A stretch of 64,000 bases of DNA, taken from positions 179,603-243,602 of the forward strand of contig NZ_JASAMB010000012.1 in the NCBI RefSeq assembly GCF_029948125.1, given 5' to 3'. The translations under genes were made by a program, and so were the position numbers. The DNA is from Catellatospora sp. KI3. GTDB taxonomy: Bacteria; Actinomycetota; Actinomycetes; Mycobacteriales; Micromonosporaceae. Shown in pieces: positions 1 through 8,557 of this stretch (positions are counted from its first letter, which is position 1; each line of letters begins with the position of its first letter). The notes beneath the pieces were generated by a model. It worked only from the letters and a program-made list of their open reading frames with translations, did not search any database and was not told the origin of the DNA.

Positions 1-675
1 CACGACGTAGCGGGCGTCATGATCCGGTCCGACCGTGTCGACCTCCACCTCGACCTCGCCGAAGGGTTTCGTGTTGACCAGATGGGTCCACCAGTCGACG
101 TTCAACTCATGATCGTCGCCGTCGCCTGCGTCGAAGTGTCGTTCGACCATCTGACGCACCGTGTGATATCCGCCCGACAGCGACACGACACCGAGGATCT
201 GCATGGTCACGTTCAGCGCCACGCCACCAGGCCCACGGTTGGGCTCCTCCCCCTTGCCCAGGGTCATCGTCTCGGCGACCGACATCGTCTCGGAGATCCG
301 GCGCAGGATCGGGTCCCGGAGTTTCACGACGAACCTGTTCTGCACCCCCCGGTCGGCCAGCTGTTCCTTCGCCACCACGACGTCGGCGACTGCCACTCCC
401 AGCCAGCTCGATCCGACGTGAGAGAGAGCTCCCAGCGCGGCGATCGACACGGGCGTCTGACCCGCCTCATACATGAAGCTGGAGTGGCAGGTCGCCAGGC
501 GCAGCCACCGAGATGTGTTGGAGCCCGGCCCAGGTTGCCAGCCAGCGGCCGCGAGATTCGAGAGCAAACTGTCGCTGAGTGGCGGCAGCTGCGGAAACTC
601 TCTCAGTTCAGGAAGCGGCCATGACAGCCGACCATGGTCTGGCCGGGCTCTGTGCGCCGTCTTCGACTGTGCCAT
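1..675 (-). CDS. RNase III-fold protein with C-terminal dsRNA-binding domain, probably catalytically dead (partial, cut by window start)
   Basis: Reading leftward from ATG at 675 gives 225 residues with no stop before the window edge, so the C-terminus is missing. Residues 55-180 follow the ribonuclease III fold: HSSFMYE (64-70) matches the HxSxxxE helix, LGALSHVGSSWLGVAVAD (81-98) sits where the LExLGDxVL signature belongs, and the segment up to LSGGY (166-170) aligns with the second catalytic helix. From residue 193 the sequence looks like a dsRNA-binding domain, with GPDHDARYVV (216-225). The signature acidic residues of the LEFLGD and DAFEA motifs are not conserved, so it may bind dsRNA without cutting it. 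A GAGGAG lies about 10 nt before the ATG. The family assignment is my own alignment by eye. It could also be an unrelated alpha-helical protein fused to a dsRBD. Confidence 0.6.
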   Translation of the reverse strand, partial: MAQSKTAHRARPDHGRLSWPLPELREFPQLPPLSDSLLSNLAAAGWQPGPGSNTSRWLRLATCHSSFMYEAGQTPVSIAALGALSHVGSSWLGVAVADVVVAKEQLADRGVQNRFVVKLRDPILRRISETMSVAETMTLGKGEEPNRGPGGVALNVTMQILGVVSLSGGYHTVRQMVERHFDAGDGDDHELNVDWWTHLVNTKPFGEVEVEVDTVGPDHDARYVV

Positions 676-1246
676 GGTGCTTGGTGCTCCTCACATCCGA
701 TAGTCAACGTTGACGGCTCGCCGCCCGTGCGCCCCTACCCTCATCTGCCGACCGAAGCCGAGCGGTGTGAATGTGGACGACGACGATCGCGCCGAGCATG
801 GACTCGCGGCTGCCGGCTCACTCCAGCACACTAAAGCAGTCACGCTCTGCATACGAGTGCCGGTCGGCCGGTCGATCTCATCGGGCCAGATCTCCGTAAG
901 GCAGGCGCCATTGGGATCGCTCCCGAAGGGACGGTCACCATTCCGGGTTACGATGTGCCCTGGGCATGCAGTCGTGGCCCGGGATGGGGATGGCTGCGGC
1001 AGTTGGCGGCCGGTCGAAGTGGATGACGAGCCCGGCGAGTTCCAGGCCCTGGAAGGACCGAACAGTCCCATTGGGATAACCCGCGGTCGCGGCTTCCGCC
1101 TGTGGGTCTTCTCCTGCCCGACCTCCTTCGACCACCCGCACCGCACCACGGTGCAGCGACCTCGGCGTCCTCGATGGGCGGCCCCGATTGTCGGCACGCC
1201 GCGCCTGCGTACCGCCACCAACTTGAGGCGAACTGCGCGATCATGC
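676..1246. other. 571-bp gap with decayed sequence and a helicase-like remnant
   Basis: I find no intact gene here. On the minus strand 935-1141 is open and encodes GTVRSFQGLELAGLVIHF, which resembles the conserved late motif of superfamily 1 (UvrD/PIF1-type) helicases (SFQGLE followed by a hydrophobic strand). It stops soon afterwards and lacks the following motif, so I read it as the debris of a lost helicase gene. A perfect 12-bp palindrome, GTCAACGTTGAC, lies at 703-714 just upstream of the RNase III-like gene and could be an operator. Confidence 0.35.
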
Positions 1247-3679
1247 CTAGGCGAGCACGTCGTGCAGCTCGCGGGCGGCGGTGATGTACCCGCTGCCACC
1301 TCCCCGTGCCGCAACCTCGGCCAGCCCGGCGATGCGGCCGCGCCGACCGATCGCCCGCGCGCATCGGGTGGCGAGCCGCAGGATGTCGGCGACGCCGCGT
1401 CGCGGCTTCGGCGCGGTCAGGAGGTGAGGTAGCGCCTCGGCACAGATCTGCCAGACGGCGTCGACGGCCCCCGCCTCCGCCGCGCTGCGCAGGGTCTCGG
1501 CCGCCCGGTTGAGCTTGATCGAGCCGGCTGAGACGCAGTCGCCGAGGTCGTCGCCAACCTCGAGCCAGTTCACGCCTGCGCCGAAGCCGATGATCGCGTC
1601 GACTGTGGCCACCCGGTCCGCTGCCTGTGGCGCCGTCATGCCGTAGACGAGGGCGAGGCTGGTCGCGGCACCGGTCGGCCCGTGCGCCTCGGCGAGCAGC
1701 GGCAGCACAGCCGCCGCGCCATGGGCACCGCCGCTGCTGTCGGCTGACATCGCCAGCCGCGCGAGGACCCAACCGGCGACGACGTCGCGGTGTGACGGCA
1801 GCGCCCCGGCCCACATTCCAGGCGATGACATCCACGGCAGGAAGAGCGGTTGATCATGCGACGGCAACGTGAAGATTGCGGTCTGCACCGGATCGGTTCC
1901 TGGAGGCGGGGTCATGGCGACGGCCATCCGGCGGTCGGGCAGGTCGGCGAGCCAGGGATATTTGCCCTTGTGGCCGTGCTGCTCGACCCGTGTGATCACC
2001 GGGTCGGTGTGGCCGTCGCGCAGCCCTCGGGCGAACGCGAGCCCGGCCGGGCTGGTCAGGCGGTCGGCGCGGCGGGCGATTGCCGGTTCGATCTCGGTAC
2101 GCGGAATCCGCAGCAGCGCCTGCGCCAGATCCCCCGACCACGGCTGCCAGCCGTCGCGTTCGGCCCGTTCGAGGCGGTCGAGCAGGACGGCCGGGTCGAG
2201 ATGGCCGTTGACCTGCGTGGGCGTCGCGAGGAGAAACGGCACCGGCCGCCGCGTGAGCTGCCGTTCGATGTCGAGGAGCCGCAGCTCCGTCACGGTATCC
2301 GGCGACTGTCCGGTGCGGTGGAGCAGATGGGCGACCGCGAGGTCGTCCGGGAGTCCCACGACGTCGTTCAGCCTGACCGGGACGGTGTCGATCAGCCCGT
2401 ACAGCACCTTGGCCAGGAGCAGCCGGGGGCCGGCGACCCACTGGTTGTCCAGGCTCCCCTCGTGTGCCCGCACTACCGGGCCGATCGCTGCGGCGAGCTC
2501 CGCGCGGCCGCGCCGGTGCCACTCGACCAGCCCGGCGAGCACACGTTCACGCGCGGCGATGGACGGGTCACCGCTGAGCATCGAGGCAAGCTCCTCGGCG
2601 AGCTCGGTCAGGCTCGCGATCGGCGCCGCGATCTCGGGAATCACCGCAGCCGGTGGCGGCACCGGCACCAGCGCGTCCGCTTCGGCCGGCCCCTCCAGCA
2701 GGGCGAGCAGTTCGGCGGCGCGGCCGGGATGGCGTTTGGCCGCCTGGCGCAGCCAGGTCGCCTGCGTCTTGAGCAAGCCCTTCTCGGTGCGGCTCAGCAC
2801 CACCGGGGCGAGGCCGATCAGCGTCTCGACGTCGAGCAGCCCAGCTTCGTCGGCTCCACGCAGGCTGCGCTGGGCGGTTGCGGCCGCGGTGCCGAGGTGA
2901 GCACTGAGGAGCGGGAGGTAGTCCGCTACCCGGCCGGCCACCTCTTCCGGCGTGGGTGAGAGCTGATCGTGCAGCGTGACGTACGCGCTCAGCTGTCCTG
3001 GCCGCCCGCCGCGTAGCAGCCGCGCGAGGCAGCCGTCGAGCAGCATCGCCCGGATGGCCGGGTCCTCGGCCGCGAGCCGGATCATGGATGCGTTGAAGCC
3101 GGTGCCGGAGTACGTGAACTCCAGTATGGCGCCCATGTCGTCGGTGGCGAACAGCTGCGGCAGCAGCCGTTGGGTGTAGTCGCCGCGGGTGAGGGCGGCG
3201 TAGGGGTCGTCCTGCGCCCTGATCCAGGAGATCCAGCCGCGGGTGAAGCCCTCGGTCTGCGGAGTCGGCAGCCCGGCCGCCCGGGCAAGCGCGTCGACGA
3301 TCAGCCATTCTGCGGCCGACGGTCCTTCGGTCTGCGCCCAGAGCCGGGCGAGTTCGCCAAGCCACGGCACGCCCCGAGCGACGAGCAGTTCGGCGGTCTC
3401 CTGTGCCGGCAGGTGACGGCGCTGCCAGCTCAGAGTGCCCCGGTTCAGCGCACTCATCGCCTTCTTGGCGGTCGGTGCGCAGCCGAGCAGCGCCAGCCCG
3501 CCTGCCGCGGCCAGGTGACCGTCCATCCAAGCGCCCGACTCTTCTCTCAGGTAGGCGCCGACGGCCGCGAACGCGGCCTTGCGGTCACGTTCGGACGCTG
3601 CCATCAGGTGCGCGTGCACCCGCTGTACGTCACGTTTGTTCAGCGCCGTGGCCAGTTCGGCCGGGAGCGGGGCGGTCAC
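1247..3679 (-). CDS. DUF6493-like alpha-helical protein, partner of the SWIM zinc-finger protein
   Basis: An 810-residue, Ala/Leu-rich, largely helical protein (VTAPLPAELATALNKRD at the N-terminus) with no signal peptide or membrane segment. It matches the general character and gene context of the DUF6493 family, large actinobacterial proteins usually encoded directly after a SWIM zinc-finger gene. The start chosen is GTG at 3679, because it overlaps the upstream stop codon (GTGA, 3676-3679); an open frame continues to 3781 but lies inside the neighbour. The tight overlap implies translational coupling and a joint role. In related loci these two genes often accompany MoxR-ATPase and von Willebrand-A genes, none of which is visible here. 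The biochemical function is unknown. Confidence 0.75.
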   Translation of the reverse strand: MTAPLPAELATALNKRDVQRVHAHLMAASERDRKAAFAAVGAYLREESGAWMDGHLAAAGGLALLGCAPTAKKAMSALNRGTLSWQRRHLPAQETAELLVARGVPWLGELARLWAQTEGPSAAEWLIVDALARAAGLPTPQTEGFTRGWISWIRAQDDPYAALTRGDYTQRLLPQLFATDDMGAILEFTYSGTGFNASMIRLAAEDPAIRAMLLDGCLARLLRGGRPGQLSAYVTLHDQLSPTPEEVAGRVADYLPLLSAHLGTAAATAQRSLRGADEAGLLDVETLIGLAPVVLSRTEKGLLKTQATWLRQAAKRHPGRAAELLALLEGPAEADALVPVPPPAAVIPEIAAPIASLTELAEELASMLSGDPSIAARERVLAGLVEWHRRGRAELAAAIGPVVRAHEGSLDNQWVAGPRLLLAKVLYGLIDTVPVRLNDVVGLPDDLAVAHLLHRTGQSPDTVTELRLLDIERQLTRRPVPFLLATPTQVNGHLDPAVLLDRLERAERDGWQPWSGDLAQALLRIPRTEIEPAIARRADRLTSPAGLAFARGLRDGHTDPVITRVEQHGHKGKYPWLADLPDRRMAVAMTPPPGTDPVQTAIFTLPSHDQPLFLPWMSSPGMWAGALPSHRDVVAGWVLARLAMSADSSGGAHGAAAVLPLLAEAHGPTGAATSLALVYGMTAPQAADRVATVDAIIGFGAGVNWLEVGDDLGDCVSAGSIKLNRAAETLRSAAEAGAVDAVWQICAEALPHLLTAPKPRRGVADILRLATRCARAIGRRGRIAGLAEVAARGGGSGYITAARELHDVLA

Positions 3680-5010
3680 TGCGCCACCTCGGCCAGCGCT
3701 CCCCGGACGATGAGCACCGCGAGCTGGTGTTTGCAGGTACCGCGGCCGCCTCGGTGCCGGCTCCACCACCGGCATGTGCACCCGGCCGGCGTGCCGACGG
3801 TGACCCGGACCCGGTAGACGGTGTCACCGCTGGTCACGGCTGTGTGGTCGTCCGCGTCGCATACCGCGCCGGCCGCCACCAGCGCCTGGGCCTCGGCCAG
3901 GCGTGGGTTGAGGCGCGCGGCGGCATCGGTGCCGAAGGGCATCACCCGGTGGAAGTAGGCCTGCTCGGCGACGTCGAAGCCGACCCGTCCGGCGGCACCG
4001 AGCAGCGTCAGCGCCGCGGTGACCCGCGCTGGCGGCAGACCGCAGTCGGCGGCGAGGCGGTCGACGGCGATCGTCGGGTCCCAGGCGAGCATCGCGCTGA
4101 CGAGGTCGGCGTCGTCGGTGACATTCGCCGTGGCGAGCTGGCTCAGCACGGCGCCTTCGCCCGAGAAACCGCGGTGGGGCTCGGGTGACAGCGTCAGCAG
4201 CAGCCGGGTCGTCGCGGATTCGAGCATCCAGGCGCTGGCCAGGGCGGGGCTGTCCGGTCCGGCGCCGGGGCCGGGGCCGAAGACGGTGAGCGTGGTGGCG
4301 TGGCGCAGCATGCCGCGCAGGGCTGCCAGGCGCCGGGCACCGGCGACGCAGACCGCCCCGGGCACGGGGCGGGAGGTCAGCCGCAGGGACCGCCCGGCCG
4401 GGACTGCCCACAAGATCGACCGGTCGGTGGGTAGGCGCTTGAGGAAGTCCGCCGCTTGCGCGGCGCCGAGCACCGCCTGTGCCCGCATGCCGCTCGCGAT
4501 GACCGCGACCTCGGCGAATCCGCGCAGCCAGCGGGACGGCAGCGGCAACCTGCGCTCCACGACAGCACCACCCATGGTGGAGACCGTCAGTTCGTCCGGG
4601 CCGACCGCCAGATGCAGCGGGTCGTTGCGGGTGACCCTGGCCAGGCTCAGCCGCAACGGGTCGTTGACGTCGATGTTGGTGGTGCCGTGCTCCAGCATCC
4701 GCCCGTCCAGCCCCGATGGCAGGATGTCGAGTCGGGCATAGACGCCGCAGCAGCCGCTGAACGACTCGAAGCGCAGCATCGCGGCGCTGCCCGTGACGAC
4801 CGGATCGAGACTGCCCGGCCCGGTGGGCTGGAAGTAGCGGGTACGTGCGACATCGGCGACCGCGAGCAGGCCGGCGGCGACCGGCTGCGGAGTCGTCATG
4901 AAGCCTTCGAAGAACCGGGGATTCGCGCTGAGCCCGCCGGACGTCTGCAGGTCGAGGCCTCCGGCGGTGAGACCGGACGGCCTGGCGTAGGCGTAGCTCG
5001 TCGTCGACAT
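3676..5010 (-). CDS. SWIM zinc-finger family protein
   Basis: A 444-residue protein whose C-terminus carries a SWIM-type zinc finger: C411-T-C413, then C426-K-H428 within CTCRWWSRHR...GTCKH. SWIM fingers bind DNA or protein partners in many contexts, but the target here is unknown. The region before it (about 1-390) has no domain I recognise. ATG at 5010 (MSTTSYAYARPSG) was chosen over in-frame upstream starts because the sequence beyond it is Pro/Trp-rich and unlike a protein start. The gene is first in a two-gene operon, and its TGA overlaps the GTG of the DUF6493-like gene. Adjacent SWIM and DUF6493-like genes recur in actinobacteria, which supports both calls. Confidence 0.82.
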   Translation of the reverse strand: MSTTSYAYARPSGLTAGGLDLQTSGGLSANPRFFEGFMTTPQPVAAGLLAVADVARTRYFQPTGPGSLDPVVTGSAAMLRFESFSGCCGVYARLDILPSGLDGRMLEHGTTNIDVNDPLRLSLARVTRNDPLHLAVGPDELTVSTMGGAVVERRLPLPSRWLRGFAEVAVIASGMRAQAVLGAAQAADFLKRLPTDRSILWAVPAGRSLRLTSRPVPGAVCVAGARRLAALRGMLRHATTLTVFGPGPGAGPDSPALASAWMLESATTRLLLTLSPEPHRGFSGEGAVLSQLATANVTDDADLVSAMLAWDPTIAVDRLAADCGLPPARVTAALTLLGAAGRVGFDVAEQAYFHRVMPFGTDAAARLNPRLAEAQALVAAGAVCDADDHTAVTSGDTVYRVRVTVGTPAGCTCRWWSRHRGGRGTCKHQLAVLIVRGALAEVAQ

Positions 5011-5269
5011 GGCCGGGAAGATATCCCAGCCCGCCGACAGCCGCCGTCCTGTGGATCGAGGACAGTACGGCAGCGGTGGCCAGGTCAGCGGGAAGAGCCT
5101 GGTCTGCCAGGCAGCCAACCTGATGGTCCACGCCAACGCAGGTTTAAAGATCAATCCACGACGAACGTGCGGGAGCCGGGTGCCGAGCTGCTCAGTCAGC
5201 GGGGCGCCCGGCGCCCTTCCCGTAGTTCGTGAACCTGGTCTCTTGCCCAGACCGCGTTCAAGCTGGGCG

Positions 5270-5956
5270 CTGTCCCACCCCCAGGCGCGGCTATCTCCCG
5301 CTCATGCGCACTACCGGTGGACCACTACCGCCGGGCGACCGGCGTCCGGTTCCCGTACATAGTCCCGCCCGGCCAGATCGTTCCGGCCCGGTCGCGCAGA
5401 CCATCGCCGTGGTCGGCCATGCCGACGTCGGCCTCGCTCGCGGCGTCTTCGCCGCCCTGGGCGCGGGTGGGTCAAGGTGTCCACGAGCGGTGTACTCGAC
5501 CTCGGCCGGCGGTCCAGCGCACATCACGGGTTCCCGAGGTGTTGACATCCAGGGAGGACGAGCTGTCTCACCAGATGCCTGGACCACAACGCCTACACAT
5601 CCCAGGAACCACGGTCAAGGCCAGCGGCACATCTCCTCCAAGCCTGTGCGGCGTCGAAGACCTGCGGTTACGGCGTGAGCACGTGTCCCGAGCGTGTCAC
5701 CAAAGTCCACAAACGACCGCCACCCTGATCGCCGCCGGACCGGGCCGACGGCACGTCCCGCGCGCATGATCATGAAGACTTCCGTGGCCATTTCGTCTGC
5801 CCACCAGGGCATCTGAGAGTGGCGCCCAAGATCCGTCAGGCCACAACCAAGATCAAAGAAGCCTTGGCCAGCTCGGACCCACCAAGTTCCGTGGGCGGGG
5901 TTCGTCAAAACCGTACGCTCGTACGTGTAAAAAACCGTGTCTCGAAGAACATCAGG
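5270..5956 (+). repeat. ~690-bp imperfect direct repeat, left copy (A)
   Basis: Aligning by eye, this block matches 25040-25714 in the same orientation, with scattered substitutions and small indels. Shared stretches include the runs around GTGTCCACGAGCGGTGTACT, CATCTCCTCCAAGCCTGTGC (with one change) and AACCAAGATCAAAGAAGCC. The last 56 bp (5901-5956) are identical to 25659-25714, including the CGTACGCTCGTACG inverted repeat and a run of six A. Both copies end just before a hairpin and then the tRNA-Pro 3' sequence, so the repeat looks like the attachment-proximal end of two related integrated elements. Confidence 0.85.
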
Positions 5957-5989
5957 GGCGGCTTCCGCTCTCGCAGAAGCCGCCCCTGA
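5956..5989 (-). terminator. 12-bp perfect stem hairpin beside the left att copy
   Basis: AGGGGCGGCTTC (5956-5967) pairs with GAAGCCGCCCCT (5978-5989) across a 10-nt loop. It lies at the same place relative to the tRNA fragment as the hairpin beside the intact tRNA-Pro, although the sequence differs. It probably served as a tRNA terminator on the minus strand. Confidence 0.5.
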
Positions 5990-6006
5990 GCTGCTATTTC
6001 GTTCTG

Positions 6007-6048
6007 TCGGGCTGGCCGGATTCGAACCGACGACCCCTTGACCCCCAG
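6007..6048 (-). repeat. Left attachment repeat: 42-bp 3' fragment of tRNA-Pro
   Basis: Forty-two bases (6007-6048) are identical to 25767-25808, which is the 3' part of tRNA-Pro up to the anticodon loop plus one flanking base. The match ends sharply at 6049, where the acceptor and D-arm sequence is absent. This is the standard footprint of a tyrosine-integrase element inserted in a tRNA gene: one end keeps a functional tRNA and the other keeps only the 3' duplicate. Confidence 0.9.
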
Positions 6049-6311
6049 GTCATAAAAGGGGTCAGCGGTGTACTAGGCAACGTTTGCCGAGGTCGCCAGA
6101 AGTATAAAATGCCACAGTTAAGGGGTCTGTGATTGCACCATTTCCACGTAGTGTTTGCCCAGCTTAACCGTAGGACGGGTCGCTACCCTACTCCGAAGTC
6201 GCCCCAAATCGGAAGTTCATCCGACCGGACTACTCGATCGGCATCGTGGGCCGACACCTCTACTGCGGGATGATCGGCGCCGGCGGCCCAATCCTGCCGG
6301 TGTATGGCTGC

Positions 6312-6511
6312 TTACCCCGTGACCAGTGCCGCCGCGTAGTCGGCAGCCTGACGGCGGCGGACGGCGTTGACGCGGGTGTAATAGAGCATGAGCGTCGCCG
6401 GGTCGTGGCCCAGACGTTCGGCAACCTCGTGCAAGCCGTAGGCGGAGTCAGCAGGCTAGACACGAGCAAGTGCCGGATCTCGTGAGACCGGATCTGCACC
6501 CGCGTCCGCCG
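6312..6511 (-). pseudogene. Tyrosine recombinase (integrase) C-terminal remnant, frameshifted
   Basis: On the minus strand the frame reads RTRVQIRSHEIRHLLVSSLL, with the Arg of the HxxR box. After a one-base shift near 6440-6455 it continues as AYGLHEVAERLGHDPATLML, then YYTRVNAVRRRQ and a TAA at 6312-6314. LGHD supplies the second catalytic His/Trp-position box and YYTRV the nucleophilic Tyr. Upstream of about 6511 the frame is quickly interrupted, so the N-terminal DNA-binding and core domains are gone. Its position beside the left attachment repeat fits an inactivated island integrase. The element should no longer excise by itself unless helped in trans. Confidence 0.85.
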
Positions 6512-6576
6512 AAGCCCGGATCGGGTCGTTCTCTAATGCCGGCCACACGCCGACGTCGCATGAGTGAGGCGGGACG

Positions 6577-7698
6577 GTGAACGTGTTAGCTTCGCCCGTG
6601 CAGACCGAAGAGAACACCTTGGCGATGCGGACCGGGCTGACTCCCGAGCAGCGCACTGCAGACATGCAGCTGACCATCGACCCCGGATTTGTGCACCATC
6701 GGCTGATTCAGACAGTGCTTCCGCCCGAAGCCATCGCGGTCGTCGACGATCGGGCACGAGCGTTGCCGTCGGACATGCCGGATTGGATGCGGCGGGTGCG
6801 GATCGATCATCTCTATATGCAGATGATGCTGCTGTTCTGCGAGCGCCTGCCAGCGCCGACCCTAGGTGACGTTCTGGCTGGTCAATCGGGGACGTTGTTC
6901 TGCTCAACGGTCACGCTGGCTGCCGCACCGGAGGTCTACGAGCGGCCGCGTGCGGTCAGCAAGGTCATAACGCCTGGCATTGACCATCCCCAGGTCGAAC
7001 TGCACTACTCGACCAGCAACATCGCAGCCGACACCACTCGCAGCCACCTAGCAGACGGCCATGATCTCGCTGTCGTCGCCAAGCTGCGCAGCCATCGCGA
7101 TGGGGTGCTCATCTTTGAACCTCTGCTCATGGGCTCACCTTGGCTGAGTTCGAAGACCGGCACCGACCCGTTCCCCGGACCGGAGTGGTATAGCCATGCA
7201 TTCTTCGAGAACTTCATCGATGACATCGACGATTTCGCCGCCGTTCGGGACGTACCCACCCCGTCAGACTTCTCAGTCATGCGCGACATCAGCGAAGCCG
7301 CGTTCAAGCAGTGCCTGGCAGAAGTCCTCGGGGACACGGCCAGAGCTGATTGGGGTGGTGAGATGGCTGACCACTTCGCGGCGCATCTTCGCCTTGGCGG
7401 CAGACGGACCACCGCCGCATTCCTGCTGAAAGGACCAGCGAACTTCGCTCCCATGGGGCTCAACCACCTCGGCAAGAACAATGACCAGATTTACCGCCTA
7501 GCTCAGACGCCAGCACAACTGCTGGTAGTGCAGCACTGCCATGAGATCCAAGAACCGGTCCGAGCCACACTGCGAGCGTTCGCAGTTCAGCCCGGTGTGG
7601 GCCGGCGCTATTGCCTCATCGACGGCAAGGACTCCCTTCGGCTACTTATCGCCTACGACAAACTTGATCGAGCACGAGAGCTTTCGGCGCGGCCCTGA
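6577..7698 (+). CDS. Uncharacterised protein with restriction-endonuclease-like FLLKG motif
   Basis: A 373-residue soluble protein. GTG at 6577 was chosen because a GAGG lies 7 nt upstream. The first 240 residues show no domain I recognise. From about 255 the pattern DWGGEMAD (258-265) followed by FLLKG (282-286) resembles the acidic residue plus E/Lx(K) strand of PD-(D/E)XK nucleases. It is followed by HLGKNNDQIYRL (297-308), VQHCHEI and YCLIDGKDSLRLL, which look strongly constrained. No catalytic claim is secure, because the expected Glu/Asp before the Lys is Leu. It is the first intact cargo gene of the island, and GC content is visibly lower than in the flanks. A defence-related role is inferred from the neighbourhood only. 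Confidence 0.6.
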   Translation: MNVLASPVQTEENTLAMRTGLTPEQRTADMQLTIDPGFVHHRLIQTVLPPEAIAVVDDRARALPSDMPDWMRRVRIDHLYMQMMLLFCERLPAPTLGDVLAGQSGTLFCSTVTLAAAPEVYERPRAVSKVITPGIDHPQVELHYSTSNIAADTTRSHLADGHDLAVVAKLRSHRDGVLIFEPLLMGSPWLSSKTGTDPFPGPEWYSHAFFENFIDDIDDFAAVRDVPTPSDFSVMRDISEAAFKQCLAEVLGDTARADWGGEMADHFAAHLRLGGRRTTAAFLLKGPANFAPMGLNHLGKNNDQIYRLAQTPAQLLVVQHCHEIQEPVRATLRAFAVQPGVGRRYCLIDGKDSLRLLIAYDKLDRARELSARP

Positions 7699-7801
7699 CC
7701 TCGATCCGGCGAGTAACGCCGGGGTCGTCCTTCGCGCAGACTCAGGAGAGCTCGCCTCGCGTACAAGCTGCTGCTCTATGCGGTCAGATGGACACAAACG
7801 G

Positions 7802-8557
7802 TCAGAGCACTTCGTCGCTGATAGGGTAGAAGAGCACTGGGTGCATCAACCTACGGACCTGTGGCGCGGTTTTGTAGAGGTACCTGAACATCATCGGAAT
7901 GACATGACCGCCGGCGTTGTTGTGCACCCACCCCGAGACGGGGATGCGCAGCGCCAGGCTCGTGTTGTTGTCTCTGACATTGAGGAACATGCACCGGTCG
8001 AGGATGAAGAACGCGTCGGGCTGGAGCTCTGACGGTACGTCCTTGGCCGCCTCGATGATGTGGTCGTGGACGGTGCGGTCTTCGAGTGAGCTGAACGCGA
8101 AGCAGAAGTAGGGCACGCGCATGACGAAGTGTTCGGCGTCGCCGAGGGCATCGACTCTGACGGTGTCCTGATCGACGAATCTCCTGCGGAGCTGTTTTAC
8201 CGACGCCGCGTTTTTGAACGTCCTCTCGATCTCGCGCTTGTCGAGCTTTGCCTTCACCTGGATCACCGCGTCGACGCCCTCGACGATGAGCAGCGGTTGG
8301 TGAGGGTCCGGCTCGAACGGCTGGTAGGCATTGCAGACCGCGACGTCGATCTCTGCCGACTGCATGTCATGCGAGTCGATGACCTGGGTGTTGGTGACGA
8401 TGTGGTGGCCGCGGAAGCTCTTACGCAGAAGTTCTGCGATCATCTGTTCGTTTCCGCCGCCCTTGACATCGGAATCGGAGGCGGCGTTCCGCAGGTAGCT
8501 GAAGGCGAGCTCCAACCTCTTGGACTCGGTCATCCAATAACGCTGAATCGGATTCAC
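7802..8557 (-). CDS. DUF6602-like PD-(D/E)XK nuclease-fold protein
   Basis: A 251-residue protein starting at GTG 8557, chosen because GGAGAGG lies 7 nt upstream (an upstream frame to 8602 lacks a ribosome site). VKGGGNEQMIAELLRKSF (31-48), AEIDVAVCN (68-76) and IVEGVDAVIQVKAKL (91-105) follow the DUF6602 pattern. Asp71, Glu93 and Q100-V-K102 correspond to the D...(E/Q)xK core of restriction-endonuclease-fold proteins. The rest contains FILDRCMFLNVRDN, with no further recognisable domain. The family is uncharacterised but often lies among defence genes. It is convergent with the gene ending at 7698, with a 103-bp gap and no strong hairpin. Confidence 0.75.
   Translation of the reverse strand: MNPIQRYWMTESKRLELAFSYLRNAASDSDVKGGGNEQMIAELLRKSFRGHHIVTNTQVIDSHDMQSAEIDVAVCNAYQPFEPDPHQPLLIVEGVDAVIQVKAKLDKREIERTFKNAASVKQLRRRFVDQDTVRVDALGDAEHFVMRVPYFCFAFSSLEDRTVHDHIIEAAKDVPSELQPDAFFILDRCMFLNVRDNNTSLALRIPVSGWVHNNAGGHVIPMMFRYLYKTAPQVRRLMHPVLFYPISDEVL

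Larger units (their letters stand above)
5011..6006. other. Non-coding stretch holding the left copy of the island-flanking repeat
   Basis: About 1 kb without a convincing gene. 5011-5270 is presumably the promoter side of the SWIM gene. From about 5270 to 5956 the sequence is an imperfect copy of 25040-25714 (separate entry). Short open frames here have biased composition and are not shared between the two copies, so I treat the stretch as non-coding or as decayed coding sequence. Confidence 0.6.

Noticed and set aside
1850..2959. Long plus-strand frames opposite the DUF6493-like gene
   Set aside because: Arg/Gly/Ala-rich antisense shadows without motifs or ribosome sites.
6001..6060. Second functional tRNA-Pro at the left end of the island
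   Set aside because: Only the 3' 42 bp are present; the acceptor 5' strand and D-arm are absent after 6049.
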